A stretch of DNA of 64,000 nt from Desulfobotulus alkaliphilus (GTDB taxonomy: Bacteria > Desulfobacterota > Desulfobacteria > Desulfobacterales > ASO4-4), in assembly GCF_007830435.1 (NCBI RefSeq), contig NZ_VLLC01000003.1, positions 94,538-158,537 of the forward strand. The letters run 5' to 3'. Position 1 is the stretch's first letter, and every line of letters starts with the position of its first letter. The translations under genes and the position numbers were made by a program. Positions 25,097 through 34,620 of this stretch are shown in pieces. The notes below the pieces were generated by a model, which worked only from the letters and a program-made list of their open reading frames with translations, was not told the origin of the DNA and ran no database searches.

Positions 25097-27470
25097 AAAA
25101 ATCCTTTTCATCCTCAATCTGTCCGGATCTGGGTGAAAAATCCACAGGCTCATGGCCTTTTTTAAAATACTCAAAGGTGGTGGACCTGGATTCTGCAGTG
25201 GGCAGAAGGCCTGTATCCGCATCGATATTGACGGTAACAATACCCGGAGGCGGTGGTGGAAAGGTTTTTGGTATCCGGTTTTCATGGACGGCCTCCATGA
25301 AGTCAACCCATATGGGGGCTGCGGCTCTGGATCCGGTTTCTCCCTCCCCAAGGTTTGCCTCTTCATCCATGCCCACCCAGACCCCTGTGATATAGGCAGG
25401 GGAGTAGCCCACAAACCAGGCATCCTGAAGGTTATTGGTGGAGCCGGTCTTAGCGGCAACGGGCCAGCCTTTCTGAATTATCGTCCGGGCCCGCCATCCC
25501 GTACCGTTGGTCACGGCGCTTTCCAGCAGACTGGTCATGAGGAAGGCCGTTTCATCGGAAATAACTTTTTCGCTGAACGGTCGGTTTTTCTCAAGAAGCT
25601 TACCGTCCCTGTCCCTGATTTCCGTAACAAAGATGGGATCTGAAAGCCTGCCCTCATTTGCAAAGACGGCGTAGGCATTCACCAGTTCAAGCAGGGAGTG
25701 GCCAGAAGACCCCAGGGCAATGGAAAGATCCCTGTTGATGGGTGAGGTAAGTCCCAGCTTCCGGACATAACTCAAAGTATAATCAATGCCGATATCCTGA
25801 AGGACTTTGACGGTAATGACGTTTCTGGATTTGTTGAGAGCTTCCCTGAGCATGGTGGGACCATAGAAGGTCTCCTGATAATTTCTTGGTTTCCAGGTAA
25901 AATCCCTTTCCTGATCCCTGAAAACAAAGGCCGTGTCTACAATGATGGATGCCGGGGTGTACCCTTTGTCCAGGGCTGCAGCATAGACAAAGGGTTTAAA
26001 TGCCGAGCCCACCTGCCTTCTGGACTGTATGGCCCGGTTAAACTGGCTGGCTCTGAAATCCCGACCACCCATGATGGCCCTGACTTTGCCATTGCCAGTT
26101 TCCATGCAGAGGAGGGCGGCCTGGGCCTTTGGGATCTGTTCCAGACGCAGCTCCCATAGACCGTTTTCCAGTTTTTTTACAAGGCGGACCAGAATTTCAT
26201 CCCCTGTTTTCAGGGCCTGACCGGGGCGTTGCAGGCGGACATTGTAATGGGCCACTTCAGGATTGGGTCTGCGGGCCCAGCGCATGGAGGACAAGGGAAT
26301 TTCCCCTGTGTGTTTTCCAAAACGTACCCGGGTTTTTCCGTTCTGGTTGTCCACATCCACCACGATACCGTGGGTCAGAGTGTCCGGACCGGGATTGTCA
26401 AGGGTTTCTCCGATGGCAGCCACTGCCGCTTCTATACCCGTGATTCCGACATGGCGCAGGGGGCCGCGGAAGCCCTGCCGTTTATCCAGATCATCAAGGC
26501 CTTTGTGAATGGCTTTTTCCGCATTTCTCTGAATGGAAAGATCCAGTGCCGTATGAATCTGAAGCCCGTCTTCGTAAAGGGCTTTTTCTCCGTACCGGTT
26601 CAGTACATACTGGCGGACATGTTCCGTATAATAGGGAGCCATTTCAATATAGATATTCTGGCGCGGATGGATTTCCAGTTTTTCATTTCTGGCTTTTTTT
26701 GCTTCTTCCTGTGATATGACTCCATCATGTACCATGCGGGAGAGGACATAGAGCTGGCGTTCCTTTGCCCGTTCCGGGTGGCGGAAGGGAGAATAACGGC
26801 TGGGGGCCTGGGGAAGGCCTGCCAGTATGCTGGCCTGGGCCAGGGAAAGATCCCTGGCTGAGGTACCGAAATAGTTCTGGGCCGCAGCTTCCACACCGTA
26901 GGCGCCGTGCCCCAGAAAAATCTGATTCATATAGAGGTGAAGGATGGCCTCTTTTTCCAGTGCCGTCTCAATCCTGTAGGCAAGAATGGCTTCCCGGATT
27001 TTTCTGGCATAGCTCCGTTCCGGAGTAAGGAAAAAGTTTTTTGCTACCTGCTGGGTAATGGTGCTGCCGCCCTGTGTAATGCTTTTATCCTGAGCCGCCT
27101 TAACCAGTGCCCGTGTAATGGCCAGAGGGTCAATGCCCCGGTGTTCAAAGAAGCGGGAATCTTCCGCAGACAGAAAGGCCTGTACAAGCTGTTCGGACAT
27201 CTCTTCAAGGGGAATGACAATACGCCTTTCCCTGAAAAACTCCGCAACAACGGTGCCGTCCTGGGCGTAGACCGTGGAAATGGCGGGAGGGCGATAGGAT
27301 TTAAGGCTGGCAACGGATGGCAGATCTTTGGAAAAGTATAAATAGGCAGCAGCAAGGGTGATTGATGCTCCGAGGATAAGAAAAAACAGGCTGAAAAAAA
27401 GCCATTTACCTGTTTTTCTGAGTAGGCGTCTGGGTGCCGGACGGTCTGCTTTGGGAGAAGGGGATGTCAT
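25080..27470 (-). CDS. Penicillin-binding protein 1A (bifunctional)
   Basis: The product is 796 residues from the ATG at 27470; upstream in-frame codons give an unlikely polar extension. It has one membrane helix (about 22-46), a GT51 glycosyltransferase domain (EDSRFFEHRGIDPLAI, GGSTITQQVAKN) and a transpeptidase domain with the active-site Ser in GSAFKPF and the KTGSTNN box. An OB-like insert lies between them. It polymerises and crosslinks peptidoglycan in the periplasm. The C-terminus is proline-rich (PKTFPPPPPG) and then acidic. Confidence 0.95.
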   Translation of the reverse strand: MTSPSPKADRPAPRRLLRKTGKWLFFSLFFLILGASITLAAAYLYFSKDLPSVASLKSYRPPAISTVYAQDGTVVAEFFRERRIVIPLEEMSEQLVQAFLSAEDSRFFEHRGIDPLAITRALVKAAQDKSITQGGSTITQQVAKNFFLTPERSYARKIREAILAYRIETALEKEAILHLYMNQIFLGHGAYGVEAAAQNYFGTSARDLSLAQASILAGLPQAPSRYSPFRHPERAKERQLYVLSRMVHDGVISQEEAKKARNEKLEIHPRQNIYIEMAPYYTEHVRQYVLNRYGEKALYEDGLQIHTALDLSIQRNAEKAIHKGLDDLDKRQGFRGPLRHVGITGIEAAVAAIGETLDNPGPDTLTHGIVVDVDNQNGKTRVRFGKHTGEIPLSSMRWARRPNPEVAHYNVRLQRPGQALKTGDEILVRLVKKLENGLWELRLEQIPKAQAALLCMETGNGKVRAIMGGRDFRASQFNRAIQSRRQVGSAFKPFVYAAALDKGYTPASIIVDTAFVFRDQERDFTWKPRNYQETFYGPTMLREALNKSRNVITVKVLQDIGIDYTLSYVRKLGLTSPINRDLSIALGSSGHSLLELVNAYAVFANEGRLSDPIFVTEIRDRDGKLLEKNRPFSEKVISDETAFLMTSLLESAVTNGTGWRARTIIQKGWPVAAKTGSTNNLQDAWFVGYSPAYITGVWVGMDEEANLGEGETGSRAAAPIWVDFMEAVHENRIPKTFPPPPPGIVTVNIDADTGLLPTAESRSTTFEYFKKGHEPVDFSPRSGQIEDEKDFFKQGL

Positions 27471-27688
27471 ATTTTGCTCTCTTAAATTGATGCCTGAAGA
27501 TTCCCTGTCTGGGTTTTGTATCTTCTGATGTCTGTTTTCGTAGCAGATTCGGCCTTCGGGGGCAAGATAAGCTTCCTGAATGACCGAGCTGTTTGACAGC
27601 TTTGGCAAAGGCAGCTTAGATAAAGCCTGAAAAAAAGGGAAGAAGTTCTTTTATTTTTGATATTATGCATGGGTCCGGGAGGAAAATT

Positions 27689-28063
27689 GTGATAGATTTT
27701 GAAAAATGCGGGGGACTTATCCCCGTCATTGCACAGGATGTAAACTCAGGGGAAGTGCTGATGCTGGCCTATATGAATGGGGAGGCCCTGCAGCAGACCC
27801 TTGAAACGGGAAAAGCGACTTATTACAGCCGCTCCAGAAAAGCCCTCTGGGTAAAGGGGGAAACTTCCGGTAATGAGCAGGAAGTGAAGGAGGTGCTTCT
27901 GGACTGTGACGGAGACACCCTGCTTTTGCGGGTGGTTCAAAGGGGCGGTGCTGCCTGTCATACGGGACATGCTTCCTGTTTCCACCGGCGGGTGGCAGGG
28001 GATGGCAGTCTGGAGACCGTGGGGGTTCCCCTTTTTGATCCCAAAGAAGTTTATGGAAAATAA
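27689..28063 (+). CDS. hisI: Phosphoribosyl-AMP cyclohydrolase
   Basis: This 124-residue enzyme opens the adenine ring of phosphoribosyl-AMP in histidine synthesis. [31 protein letters not shown], the metal-binding D-C-D-G-D-T and the zinc cysteines in [13 protein letters not shown] are all present. The GTG at 27689 has GGGAGG six bases upstream and gives the usual HisI start; an in-frame ATG at 27665 is possible. No HisE domain is fused, and no other his gene is in the window. Confidence 0.95.
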   Translation: MIDFEKCGGLIPVIAQDVNSGEVLMLAYMNGEALQQTLETGKATYYSRSRKALWVKGETSGNEQEVKEVLLDCDGDTLLLRVVQRGGAACHTGHASCFHRRVAGDGSLETVGVPLFDPKEVYGK

Positions 28064-28098
28064 AGGTTAAGGGTAAGTGCTCAGACAATTTTTCTTTG

Positions 28099-28423
28099 GT
28101 AAATCGAATGCCTATAATCAGGTCTATAGACAACCGGACCATTTTGTTCGTGACGCAATCTTATTCGGGAGCTTCTTGCCCTGTGCGGAAGCGGCAAAAA
28201 CTCGCCGCCACAGGCAGGATAAGTTTTTTATTACCATGGCAGACTTCAGCACGCTGCCTTTGTGGCGGCTCAGACAGTTTGCCGCTTCTTTCGCACAGGC
28301 CTTCAAAGCTCTGATCCGAAACGATTGCAATGTCACTCACAAACAGCCCGATTGTCTTTTGCGGGAATCAAAATTTTGAAATTAATGAACAATTTTTTAA
28401 AATAAAATGTACTGAATAATTAC
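28099..28423. repeat. Family-1 foldback repeat, copy C (inverted relative to B)
   Basis: The interior is a near-identical reverse complement of copy B: CCTGTGCGGAAGCGGCAAA...GCCGCTTCTTTCGCACAGG and the inner GCCGCCAC/GTGGCGGC arms. The right end TGTACTGAATAATTAC is clear; the left end is degraded. It lies immediately upstream of engB, 14 bp from the start codon, so any engB transcript starting further upstream carries this hairpin. Confidence 0.8.
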
Positions 28424-28437
28424 GGTTAAGGATGGTT

Positions 28438-29037
28438 ATGCATATAAAATCCGCAGAATTTATTACCAGTGCTGTAAAGCCAGCCCAGTATCCGCCACCG
28501 GATTTACCGGAAGTCGCCTTTATCGGCCGGTCCAATGTGGGGAAATCATCCATGATCAACTGTCTGGTTCAGCGCAAAAGCCTTGTTAAAACCAGTCAGA
28601 CGCCGGGAAAAACGCAACTGGTGAATTTTTTTCTGGTAAACGGATGCATGCGTTTTGTGGATCTTCCCGGTTACGGGTATGCAAAGGTTCCCAAATCCGT
28701 ACAGCAGCAGTGGGGTCCCATGATTGAAACATACATTGATCAGCGGCCCAATCTTTGCGGACTTTTTCTGCTTCTGGATATCCGCAGGGATGTCAGGGAG
28801 GAAGAAGGCCATATTCTGCAGTGGCTGATGAAAAAGAAGCTTCCCGTGCGTCTGGTTCTGACCAAGGCGGACAAGTTCAGCCGGTCTGCAGCCCAGAATC
28901 GCCTTAAGATACTGCTGGAGCAGACAGGACTTGAGAAGAACGATCTGCTTCCCTTTTCATCCGTGACCCGTCAGGGCCGGGATGAGCTATGGAGTCTTGT
29001 TTCATCCATGACAGGTATTTATGAAACTCCGGTATAA
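28438..29037 (+). CDS. engB: Ribosome biogenesis GTPase EngB/YsxC
   Basis: This is a 199-residue TrmE-Era-EngA-type GTPase with G1 GRSNVGKSS, G3 DLPGYG, G4 TKAD and the EngB feature GYGYAKVPKSV. It acts in large ribosomal subunit assembly. Of two in-frame ATGs, the second (28438) has AAGGA five bases ahead. Its stop overlaps the region upstream of era (TAATGA), suggesting co-transcription with that second GTPase. Confidence 0.95.
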   Translation: MHIKSAEFITSAVKPAQYPPPDLPEVAFIGRSNVGKSSMINCLVQRKSLVKTSQTPGKTQLVNFFLVNGCMRFVDLPGYGYAKVPKSVQQQWGPMIETYIDQRPNLCGLFLLLDIRRDVREEEGHILQWLMKKKLPVRLVLTKADKFSRSAAQNRLKILLEQTGLEKNDLLPFSSVTRQGRDELWSLVSSMTGIYETPV

Positions 29038-29087
29038 TGAAAAAAAGGTCTTTTGTGCAGCATAAACAGTCAGCAGAGGAAGAATCC

Positions 29088-29984
29088 ATGTCAGAAAGCC
29101 CGTCTTTCCGTTCCGGTTTTGTGGCCATCATCGGTGCCCCCAATGCGGGAAAATCCACCCTGATGAATCGTCTCATTGGTGAAAAAATTGCCATTACATC
29201 GAAAAAACCCCAGACCACAAGGAACAGAATTCTGGGCATTGTTCACAGGCCCCTGTGTCAGCTTGCCTTTGTGGATACGCCGGGTGTGCATAAAGCGGGT
29301 AAAATACTGAACCAGCGGATTGTTGAAGCCGCCCTTGGCGCCATTCCCGATGCGGATGTGGTTTTATGGCTGATGGATGTGAGCCGTTCGTTTTCCGGGG
29401 AAAACGATATGATTCTCGATCATCTCAAGTCCTTTAAAAAACCCGTTATCCTTGGCTTGAACAAGATTGACCTTGTGGCAAGGCCTGAACTTCTTAAATG
29501 GATGGAGCACTGGAACAGCCGTTTTTCCTTCCGGGAGATTGTTCCTGTTTCAGCACTGGCAGGGGATCAGCTGGACATTCTTCTGGACGTCCTGGAAAAA
29601 TATCTGCCCGAAGGACCGCCGCTTTTTCCCGAAGACAGCCTGACGGATATGCCCATGCGCTTTATTGTGGCAGAGCTGATACGGGAAAAGGTATTGCGCC
29701 GTACGGGCGAAGAAATACCCTATTCCATTGCCGTCACCATTGAATCTTTTCAGGAGGGAGGCCCCGGAGAAAAGGCGGAGATCCATGCGGCCATCCATGT
29801 GGACAGGGATTCCCAGAAGGGGATTCTGATCGGTAAGGGAGGGAGCCGCTTAAAGCAGATAGGTATTGATGCCCGCAGGGATATAGAAGAGCTTGTGGGA
29901 AAACAGGTTTTTCTCAAGCTCTTTGTACGGGTGCAGAAAAACTGGACCCGGGATACCAGGGCCATGGAAAGGTTCGGGTATTGA
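29088..29984 (+). CDS. era: GTPase Era
   Basis: This 298-residue protein has a GTPase domain (G1 GAPNAGKST, G3 DTPGVH, G4 NKID) and a C-terminal KH domain with ILIGKGGSRLKQIG, which binds the 3' end of 16S rRNA during small subunit maturation. I chose the ATG at 29088 because GAGGAAG precedes it; the frame is open to 29037. engB-era-HNH are on one strand with short or overlapping spacers. Confidence 0.96.
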   Translation: MSESPSFRSGFVAIIGAPNAGKSTLMNRLIGEKIAITSKKPQTTRNRILGIVHRPLCQLAFVDTPGVHKAGKILNQRIVEAALGAIPDADVVLWLMDVSRSFSGENDMILDHLKSFKKPVILGLNKIDLVARPELLKWMEHWNSRFSFREIVPVSALAGDQLDILLDVLEKYLPEGPPLFPEDSLTDMPMRFIVAELIREKVLRRTGEEIPYSIAVTIESFQEGGPGEKAEIHAAIHVDRDSQKGILIGKGGSRLKQIGIDARRDIEELVGKQVFLKLFVRVQKNWTRDTRAMERFGY

Positions 29985-30019
29985 CCGGACTTCGGAAGGA
30001 TATCCCGAGGAGTATCAGG

Positions 30020-30328
30020 ATGATGGAATATCAGTGGTTTGAAGATGATGTTTTTATAAAAAAAGAAAGGCAGAAGGCCAGGGAGCTGCGTCAGACCCAG
30101 TGGTGGAAAAGGCAGTGCGCCAAAGGAAGCTGTTCTTACTGTGGCGGTTTCGTTGCTGCTGCTGAGCTTACCATGGACCATGTGGTACCCCTGGCAAGGG
30201 GGGGCAGGAGCACAAAGGGAAATGTGGTTACGGCATGCAAGGCCTGTAATACAAAGAAAAAGCAGATGATGCCCCTGGAATGGGAAGCATGGATTCTGCA
30301 GATGAAAGAAGGCAGGGAGAAGGACTGA
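30020..30328 (+). CDS. HNH endonuclease domain protein
   Basis: This 102-residue protein has the Cys4-type HNH motif: C-S-Y-C-G-G, then MDHVVPLARGG with the catalytic histidine, and N-V-V-T-A-C-K-A-C-N. The N-terminal half is basic and aromatic-rich. Stand-alone HNH proteins of this size are common and their substrates are usually unknown; a role in DNA repair or defence is possible. GAGGAG precedes the start. It follows era by 35 bp. Confidence 0.85.
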   Translation: MMEYQWFEDDVFIKKERQKARELRQTQWWKRQCAKGSCSYCGGFVAAAELTMDHVVPLARGGRSTKGNVVTACKACNTKKKQMMPLEWEAWILQMKEGREKD

Positions 30329-30361
30329 TGCCTTTTCTTTGAAAGTGGGGGGGTTGTTATC

Positions 30362-30590
30362 TGATGAGCATGGTCTTTCAGCCACAGGAACCTTCAGCCA
30401 GAAAAGTTGCACGGGAAGATTCTGCCCTTGCCTGTGGGCACCCGTAAGGGTGCCCCTGCAAAACAGGCCCGTAAAAACCATTCACAGGGGCAGGCCTTCA
30501 AGCCTGCCCCATTTAGGTATCCGCTGGCACCATGGTCTGGCAGTAATTTTGACCTGCACCTGCAGGCTGGGTCCGGGTGGTATCTTATCT
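30362..30590. repeat. Family-2 repeat, copy R1
   Basis: The left end TGATGAGCATGGTCTTTCAG matches copy R4, and the core has GGGCACCCGTAAGGGTGCCC and GGGGCAGGCCTTCAAGCCTG. TTATCTG occurs at both borders and may be the target duplication. The right border overlaps the stop codon of the convergent gene at 30585, so the insertion lies at the very end of that gene. Confidence 0.7.
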
Positions 30591-31193
30591 GCACAGCCTG
30601 TGTATGGTCTGGGCATGCCAGCGTCCACGGCCGGAGAAGGTGGGGTAATCATTGTCCGTCAGATAGGCCGCAATCTGCTCATAGGTCATGTTGTCTTTTC
30701 TGAGCTTTTCGATGAGCTTCAGAATGTATTTACGGCTGGTTTTTCTTACATCGTCTTCGGTGGTGTCAAGGAACTCCGGGTCTCTGACAGGATTCTCTCT
30801 GGCTGGTGTTCCATTGTTTTCTTCTGCTGGGGGGGGAGGCGCAGCAGAAGGAGAGGATATGTTATCCAGCAGCCTGTCCAGGCTGTCTGCAAGGCGTTCA
30901 AGGGCCTCTGCCTTGCGTTCTTCTGCCTCTGCCTTGCGATCCTCCATAAAGATACGATCCCGCTGGGTCTCTATGAGGCTTTCAAGGGAAGCCTGCAGGG
31001 CAAGGATGGTTTCTTCCCGGATGACGGGCGCTTGTCCCTGAGGCATGCGGGACGCCCTGCGGTCCTGGCCGGTTCTTCTTTCCGTATGGCCGGGAGTGTT
31101 CGGGTTGTTGTCATGGCTGCCCTTGGCTGGTTTGTTGAAGCGGCGTTCCTTTGCCGCAGACTGGTTCCTGAGGTTCTGCAGAAAATCATTCAT
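30585..31193 (-). CDS. Hypothetical protein with coiled coil and recombinase-like C-terminal helix-turn-helix
   Basis: This is a 202-residue protein. Residues 1-50 are polar and basic. Residues 60-112 are a strongly charged coiled coil (MEDRKAEAEERKAEALERLA). A proline-rich linker follows, and residues 150-202 (MTYEQIAAYLTDNDYP, then TFSGRGRWHAQTIHRLCR) resemble the helix-turn-helix found in the Recombinase domain of large serine integrases, where G-x-G-x-W-x-x-x-T-I/V recurs. No catalytic resolvase domain is present. It is probably an oligomeric DNA-binding protein; its role is unknown. ACAGGAT precedes the ATG. Confidence 0.6.
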   Translation of the reverse strand: MNDFLQNLRNQSAAKERRFNKPAKGSHDNNPNTPGHTERRTGQDRRASRMPQGQAPVIREETILALQASLESLIETQRDRIFMEDRKAEAEERKAEALERLADSLDRLLDNISSPSAAPPPPAEENNGTPARENPVRDPEFLDTTEDDVRKTSRKYILKLIEKLRKDNMTYEQIAAYLTDNDYPTFSGRGRWHAQTIHRLCR

Positions 31194-31508
31194 GGGGTAT
31201 CCTGTTATAAGCTCGCACGCAGGCGATGAGAAGTAGGCTCTCTACTGGAGCATGGGGCGTTTAAGAAATACAATAAAATCTGTAAGTATTTTTCCTTATG
31301 GGAGAAAAAAACAAATTTTCCTGTATTGATATATCAGATAATAAAAGATGTCAAATCTGCTTTGTTTAAATAAATAAGCTTCTTTTGTAAAAGATGGTGG
31401 TTTTTTTCCACTCCTGAACTATAAAATAATAATCGGACCAGAAACGCTTCTTACGTTCTGGTCCGATTGTTTTTTTGTCAGGTTATCTGTTTGAAAAACA
31501 ACTGGTTA
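31194..31508. other. AT-rich gap with a terminator
   Basis: This 315 bp gap lies between two minus-strand genes. Apart from the hairpin at 31431-31468 it shows AT-rich sequence with no convincing coding frame. Confidence 0.5.
31431..31468. terminator. Terminator after the FadL-type gene
   Basis: AATCGGACCAGAA and TTCTGGTCCGATT form a perfect 13 bp stem. A T7 tract lies on the plus-strand side, and ATTATTATTTT on the minus-strand side. Confidence 0.75.
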
Positions 31509-32876
31509 TCAGAATCGGTAGGTAAAGGTGATTCCGGCTCCCAAAAGATACCCTTCGGCCTTCGCGTGAACCCGTGTGGGTTCAGGGGAAACCTCTCCTG
31601 CAAAAACCTTGTTCAGATTGACCGACTCTCCGCCAACAATGCGAGTCTGCTCAATGGCTGTGTACTGGAAAACCGTATCAATGGTGAATCTATCAAAGTT
31701 GAAGCCAGCACCAAAGGAATAGGTCTTTTTGTCCGCATCCGGCCACATGGTGTCCAAGGTGTCATCGGGGATGGGGGTGGGGTCATAGAAATAGCCCGCT
31801 CGCAGGGTGACAAGGTCATTCATGATGTATTCACCACCAAAGCGGAGCTGCCTTGTGTTTTCCCAGTTACGAGGGGATGAAATTTCTTTTTTTCCTAGGG
31901 CTTCCAGATCAATACCAAGGCTGTTTTGAATGGTTGTGATGGGTTCTGTCTGGTTTTTGTTGATTGACCACTCAGTCCATACTAAGTCCATCTGTATGGA
32001 AAAACGTTCATGGGGGGTATAACGGATACCTGCATGAATCTGCTGAGGGTGGTTGTAGTCCAGGGTGGCTTTAGCGACTTTGATACCATTTACATAGGCA
32101 TCGCCTTCAAAGTCCACGTCTGTTTCACTTCTGTAGGTAAGTCCCAGGGTAATGGTTTCCACGGGCCTGTACATCATGCCAAGATTAAAGGAGTAGTTGA
32201 GTTCATCTTCAAGTTCTATCTTCAGATGTGCACCGTCCAGAGTGCGGAGCATGTCTGGTACTGGACCCTCGCTGGTTAGATTCTGAGCGCCAACGTAGTA
32301 TATCTTTTCTGCTGCGGATTTGGTTTGGCCAATGGATACACCAAAACCTAAAGACAGCTTGTCGTTGACTTTATAGGCAAGGCCGGGATTGATCACTTTA
32401 CGGAAGTAGTAGGAATGGAAGGAGCTGTATGCTGTGGGGTTGATCCTGGGGTCGCTGGGGAACTCCACCTCAAGGCCAAAGGGAGAATAAATGGCAACAC
32501 CCATGGCGAGCCTGTCCGAAAGAGGCATGGCAAAACCTACATGGGGGGCATAAAGATTTTCCGAGGTGTCGGAAAAACGCATAGCTTCATTTTTGCTTCT
32601 GGGAAAATCAGGGTTGCTGGACCCTTCTATGTAAAAATCCTTTAGCTTGATGGTCGGATCAATCATGTGAAGTCCGCCAGCTATCGTCGGTCTTTTTATC
32701 TGGGTAAGACCTGCGACATTATAATAGACTGCAAAGGGATCATCCGCATAGGCGCTGTAGGCGCCGCCCATGGAAGTTGCCTTGGCTCCTATGCCAAAGG
32801 TGTCAACGCAGCCGGCATAGGCCGTACCTGCACCCAGGGCTAAAGCTGTCGCCAGACAAAGAATCTGCTTTTTCAC
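31509..32876 (-). CDS. OmpP1/FadL/TodX-family outer membrane transporter
   Basis: The product is 455 residues from the GTG at 32876, which has AAGGAGG five bases upstream and yields a classic signal peptide (VKKQILCLATALALGAGTAYA). The mature N-terminus has the FadL hatch sequence GIGAKATSMGGAYSAYADDP, followed by YYNVAGLTQI. The remainder has alternating beta-strand pattern and ends in aromatic F, as outer membrane barrels do. FadL proteins take hydrophobic compounds such as long-chain fatty acids through the outer membrane. Confidence 0.9.
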   Translation of the reverse strand: MKKQILCLATALALGAGTAYAGCVDTFGIGAKATSMGGAYSAYADDPFAVYYNVAGLTQIKRPTIAGGLHMIDPTIKLKDFYIEGSSNPDFPRSKNEAMRFSDTSENLYAPHVGFAMPLSDRLAMGVAIYSPFGLEVEFPSDPRINPTAYSSFHSYYFRKVINPGLAYKVNDKLSLGFGVSIGQTKSAAEKIYYVGAQNLTSEGPVPDMLRTLDGAHLKIELEDELNYSFNLGMMYRPVETITLGLTYRSETDVDFEGDAYVNGIKVAKATLDYNHPQQIHAGIRYTPHERFSIQMDLVWTEWSINKNQTEPITTIQNSLGIDLEALGKKEISSPRNWENTRQLRFGGEYIMNDLVTLRAGYFYDPTPIPDDTLDTMWPDADKKTYSFGAGFNFDRFTIDTVFQYTAIEQTRIVGGESVNLNKVFAGEVSPEPTRVHAKAEGYLLGAGITFTYRF

Positions 32877-33127
32877 GTAGGCCTCCTTGATGATGGTTTT
32901 AAAACGATGGTTAGACAAGCAGTACATTAAAAATTTCGGATTTTAAAAATCACATCCGCCTGTTTTTTGATGGAGCCAATGTCGTGCATGGATTTCTTTT
33001 TTAAAACCCGTGTTGGTATGGGCTTATCCGGTTTTTTGCCTGAAATATGCATTGTGAAAAGCGAACGGTGTTTCAGATTTAGCGGAGACAAGTGGGGAAG
33101 TCAAGAAAAAAGGAAGCTGTCAGGATG

Positions 33128-33151
33128 AAAAGGGGGCATGCCCCCTTTTTT
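33128..33151 (-). terminator. Terminator after the FG-GAP-like gene
   Basis: AAAAGGGGGCATGCCCCCTT forms a tight hairpin with A and T tracts. It lies just downstream of the minus-strand gene ending at 33163. Confidence 0.65.
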
Positions 33152-33162
33152 CAGATCGTGGT

Positions 33163-34620
33163 TCAGTGGAAAAGGACACAGTTCACAAAGCGGGTTTCAG
33201 GGGAGAGGGAGAGATCTCCTCCGCCCTTTACAAGGGCCAGGATGATTCTGGCAGGCTCCCCGTCTCTGGCAGGAATATGAATAAAATCTGCAATGTATCC
33301 GTCAAGATCCGGTGTCCGGGCACTTACTTCCATTTCATAGCCATTCCATGAAAGCAGGTGAAGACTGCCCGTGCGGAAGATGCGCAGTCTTTGAAAAAGA
33401 CCGCCTGCGGCTTCCGCATTGTGAATGGCAAGAAGATCTTCACTGTCTCCGGTCGGGCTAAGAATCCGGGTACGGCCGGAAAAATAATAACGGCTTTTTT
33501 CATCATGGCGGCTCTGGGTCCGGCTAAAATCCATGGATACGGGAATCCCCCCATAGGACTTCCGGCTTTCCCACAGGGTTTCTTCTGTTCCGGAAACCAG
33601 AGACAGGGTTCCGTTTTCTGCAATGAAAAGGCGGTCTCCCGGCATATCTGTCCGGAAACGGACGGGGATGGCATCAAAGAGGTGGTTTTCGGGGTGGGAG
33701 CTTTCCCGCAGATCAATGCCTTTTTCCCCAAGAACTGCTTCCATCACGGGTCCGGAAAAGAGCCTGTCCCGGAAACCCCGCAGGCGGGTCAGTATGACAT
33801 CCCCTCCCTCGGCGTTGCGGCCCCGGGCAAAAAAACGGTTTTCCGGACCTGCGGCGACATGGATTGTATTCTTTTCCAGAACCAGCACCCTGGAGCGCAT
33901 TCTCTCATTGCCGGGATTCACGGCGGTCAGCCAGATTTCTGCCCGGCCGTTTCTTTTGGTATCCAGCACATGCATCTGCAGGATGTTTTCATGGTGGGGC
34001 AGGGAGAAGGAGGCGAGGGTGCTCTGCAGTGCAGCGTCCATGATGCGCACTTCCCGCCGGTCCGCAAAGACAATTTCCATTTCCCCGTTTCCTGTGAGGT
34101 CGCCCTTGTCCATGGCCACCACAGCTCCTTTATGGGGGCTGCTGATACCCAGAACCTCAAAGGAGGGTTTTGGGTCTGCTGCGGTCTGCGGTTCCGGAAT
34201 CTGGCTGGCGGACTTTACAGTGGGGGCAGGCCTTGTTGTCTTCTGTAAAAAAGCAAGCACCTGATCCCCAAAGGCCGTGACTTCGGGAAGGATCTCTGTC
34301 TCATCCTTTGTGCTGCGTCTTTGGGATAGGTGAACATTGTCTGTTTTTCTGCTGATCAGGGCAAAATCCGTGATCATTGTGCCGCCAAAGGCGGTGATGC
34401 GGGTTCGGATTTCAAATGAGGCCTCTTCCGTATTCCGGGTCAGCCACCCTTCAGCATCCAGTTGGGCATCCAGAAGGGACTGTACGCCGTCGGCCAGAAA
34501 GGACAGGTCTTCGGATGCGTGGACGACGGGGGGGAATATGACTACCTTTTCCTTTGCCTGCAGGGGCTGCAGACCTGCAAAGATAAAAAACAGAATGACA
34601 AAAAGAACGCGCCGTTGCAT
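33163..34620 (-). CDS. Secreted protein with FG-GAP/VCBS-like repeats
   Basis: The product is 485 residues from the ATG at 34620 (AAGGAG upstream). The signal peptide is MQRRVLFVILFFIFAGLQPL, then QA. Residues 25-140 resemble a small periplasmic domain seen in proteins that sum up 'FPP' type N-termini. From about 165 the sequence has FG-GAP/VCBS-type pieces such as DKGDLTGNGEMEIVFADRREV, whose D-x-x-G-x-G-x-x-E pattern suggests calcium sites in a beta-propeller. It is probably periplasmic or outer-membrane attached. The function is not assigned; related proteins occur in many Desulfobacterota. Confidence 0.65.
   Translation of the reverse strand: MQRRVLFVILFFIFAGLQPLQAKEKVVIFPPVVHASEDLSFLADGVQSLLDAQLDAEGWLTRNTEEASFEIRTRITAFGGTMITDFALISRKTDNVHLSQRRSTKDETEILPEVTAFGDQVLAFLQKTTRPAPTVKSASQIPEPQTAADPKPSFEVLGISSPHKGAVVAMDKGDLTGNGEMEIVFADRREVRIMDAALQSTLASFSLPHHENILQMHVLDTKRNGRAEIWLTAVNPGNERMRSRVLVLEKNTIHVAAGPENRFFARGRNAEGGDVILTRLRGFRDRLFSGPVMEAVLGEKGIDLRESSHPENHLFDAIPVRFRTDMPGDRLFIAENGTLSLVSGTEETLWESRKSYGGIPVSMDFSRTQSRHDEKSRYYFSGRTRILSPTGDSEDLLAIHNAEAAGGLFQRLRIFRTGSLHLLSWNGYEMEVSARTPDLDGYIADFIHIPARDGEPARIILALVKGGGDLSLSPETRFVNCVLFH

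Noticed and set aside
33092-33280. 62-codon plus-strand frame near the terminator at 33.1 kb
   Set aside because: It overlaps a terminator and the 3' end of the convergent gene, and has no ribosome-binding site.
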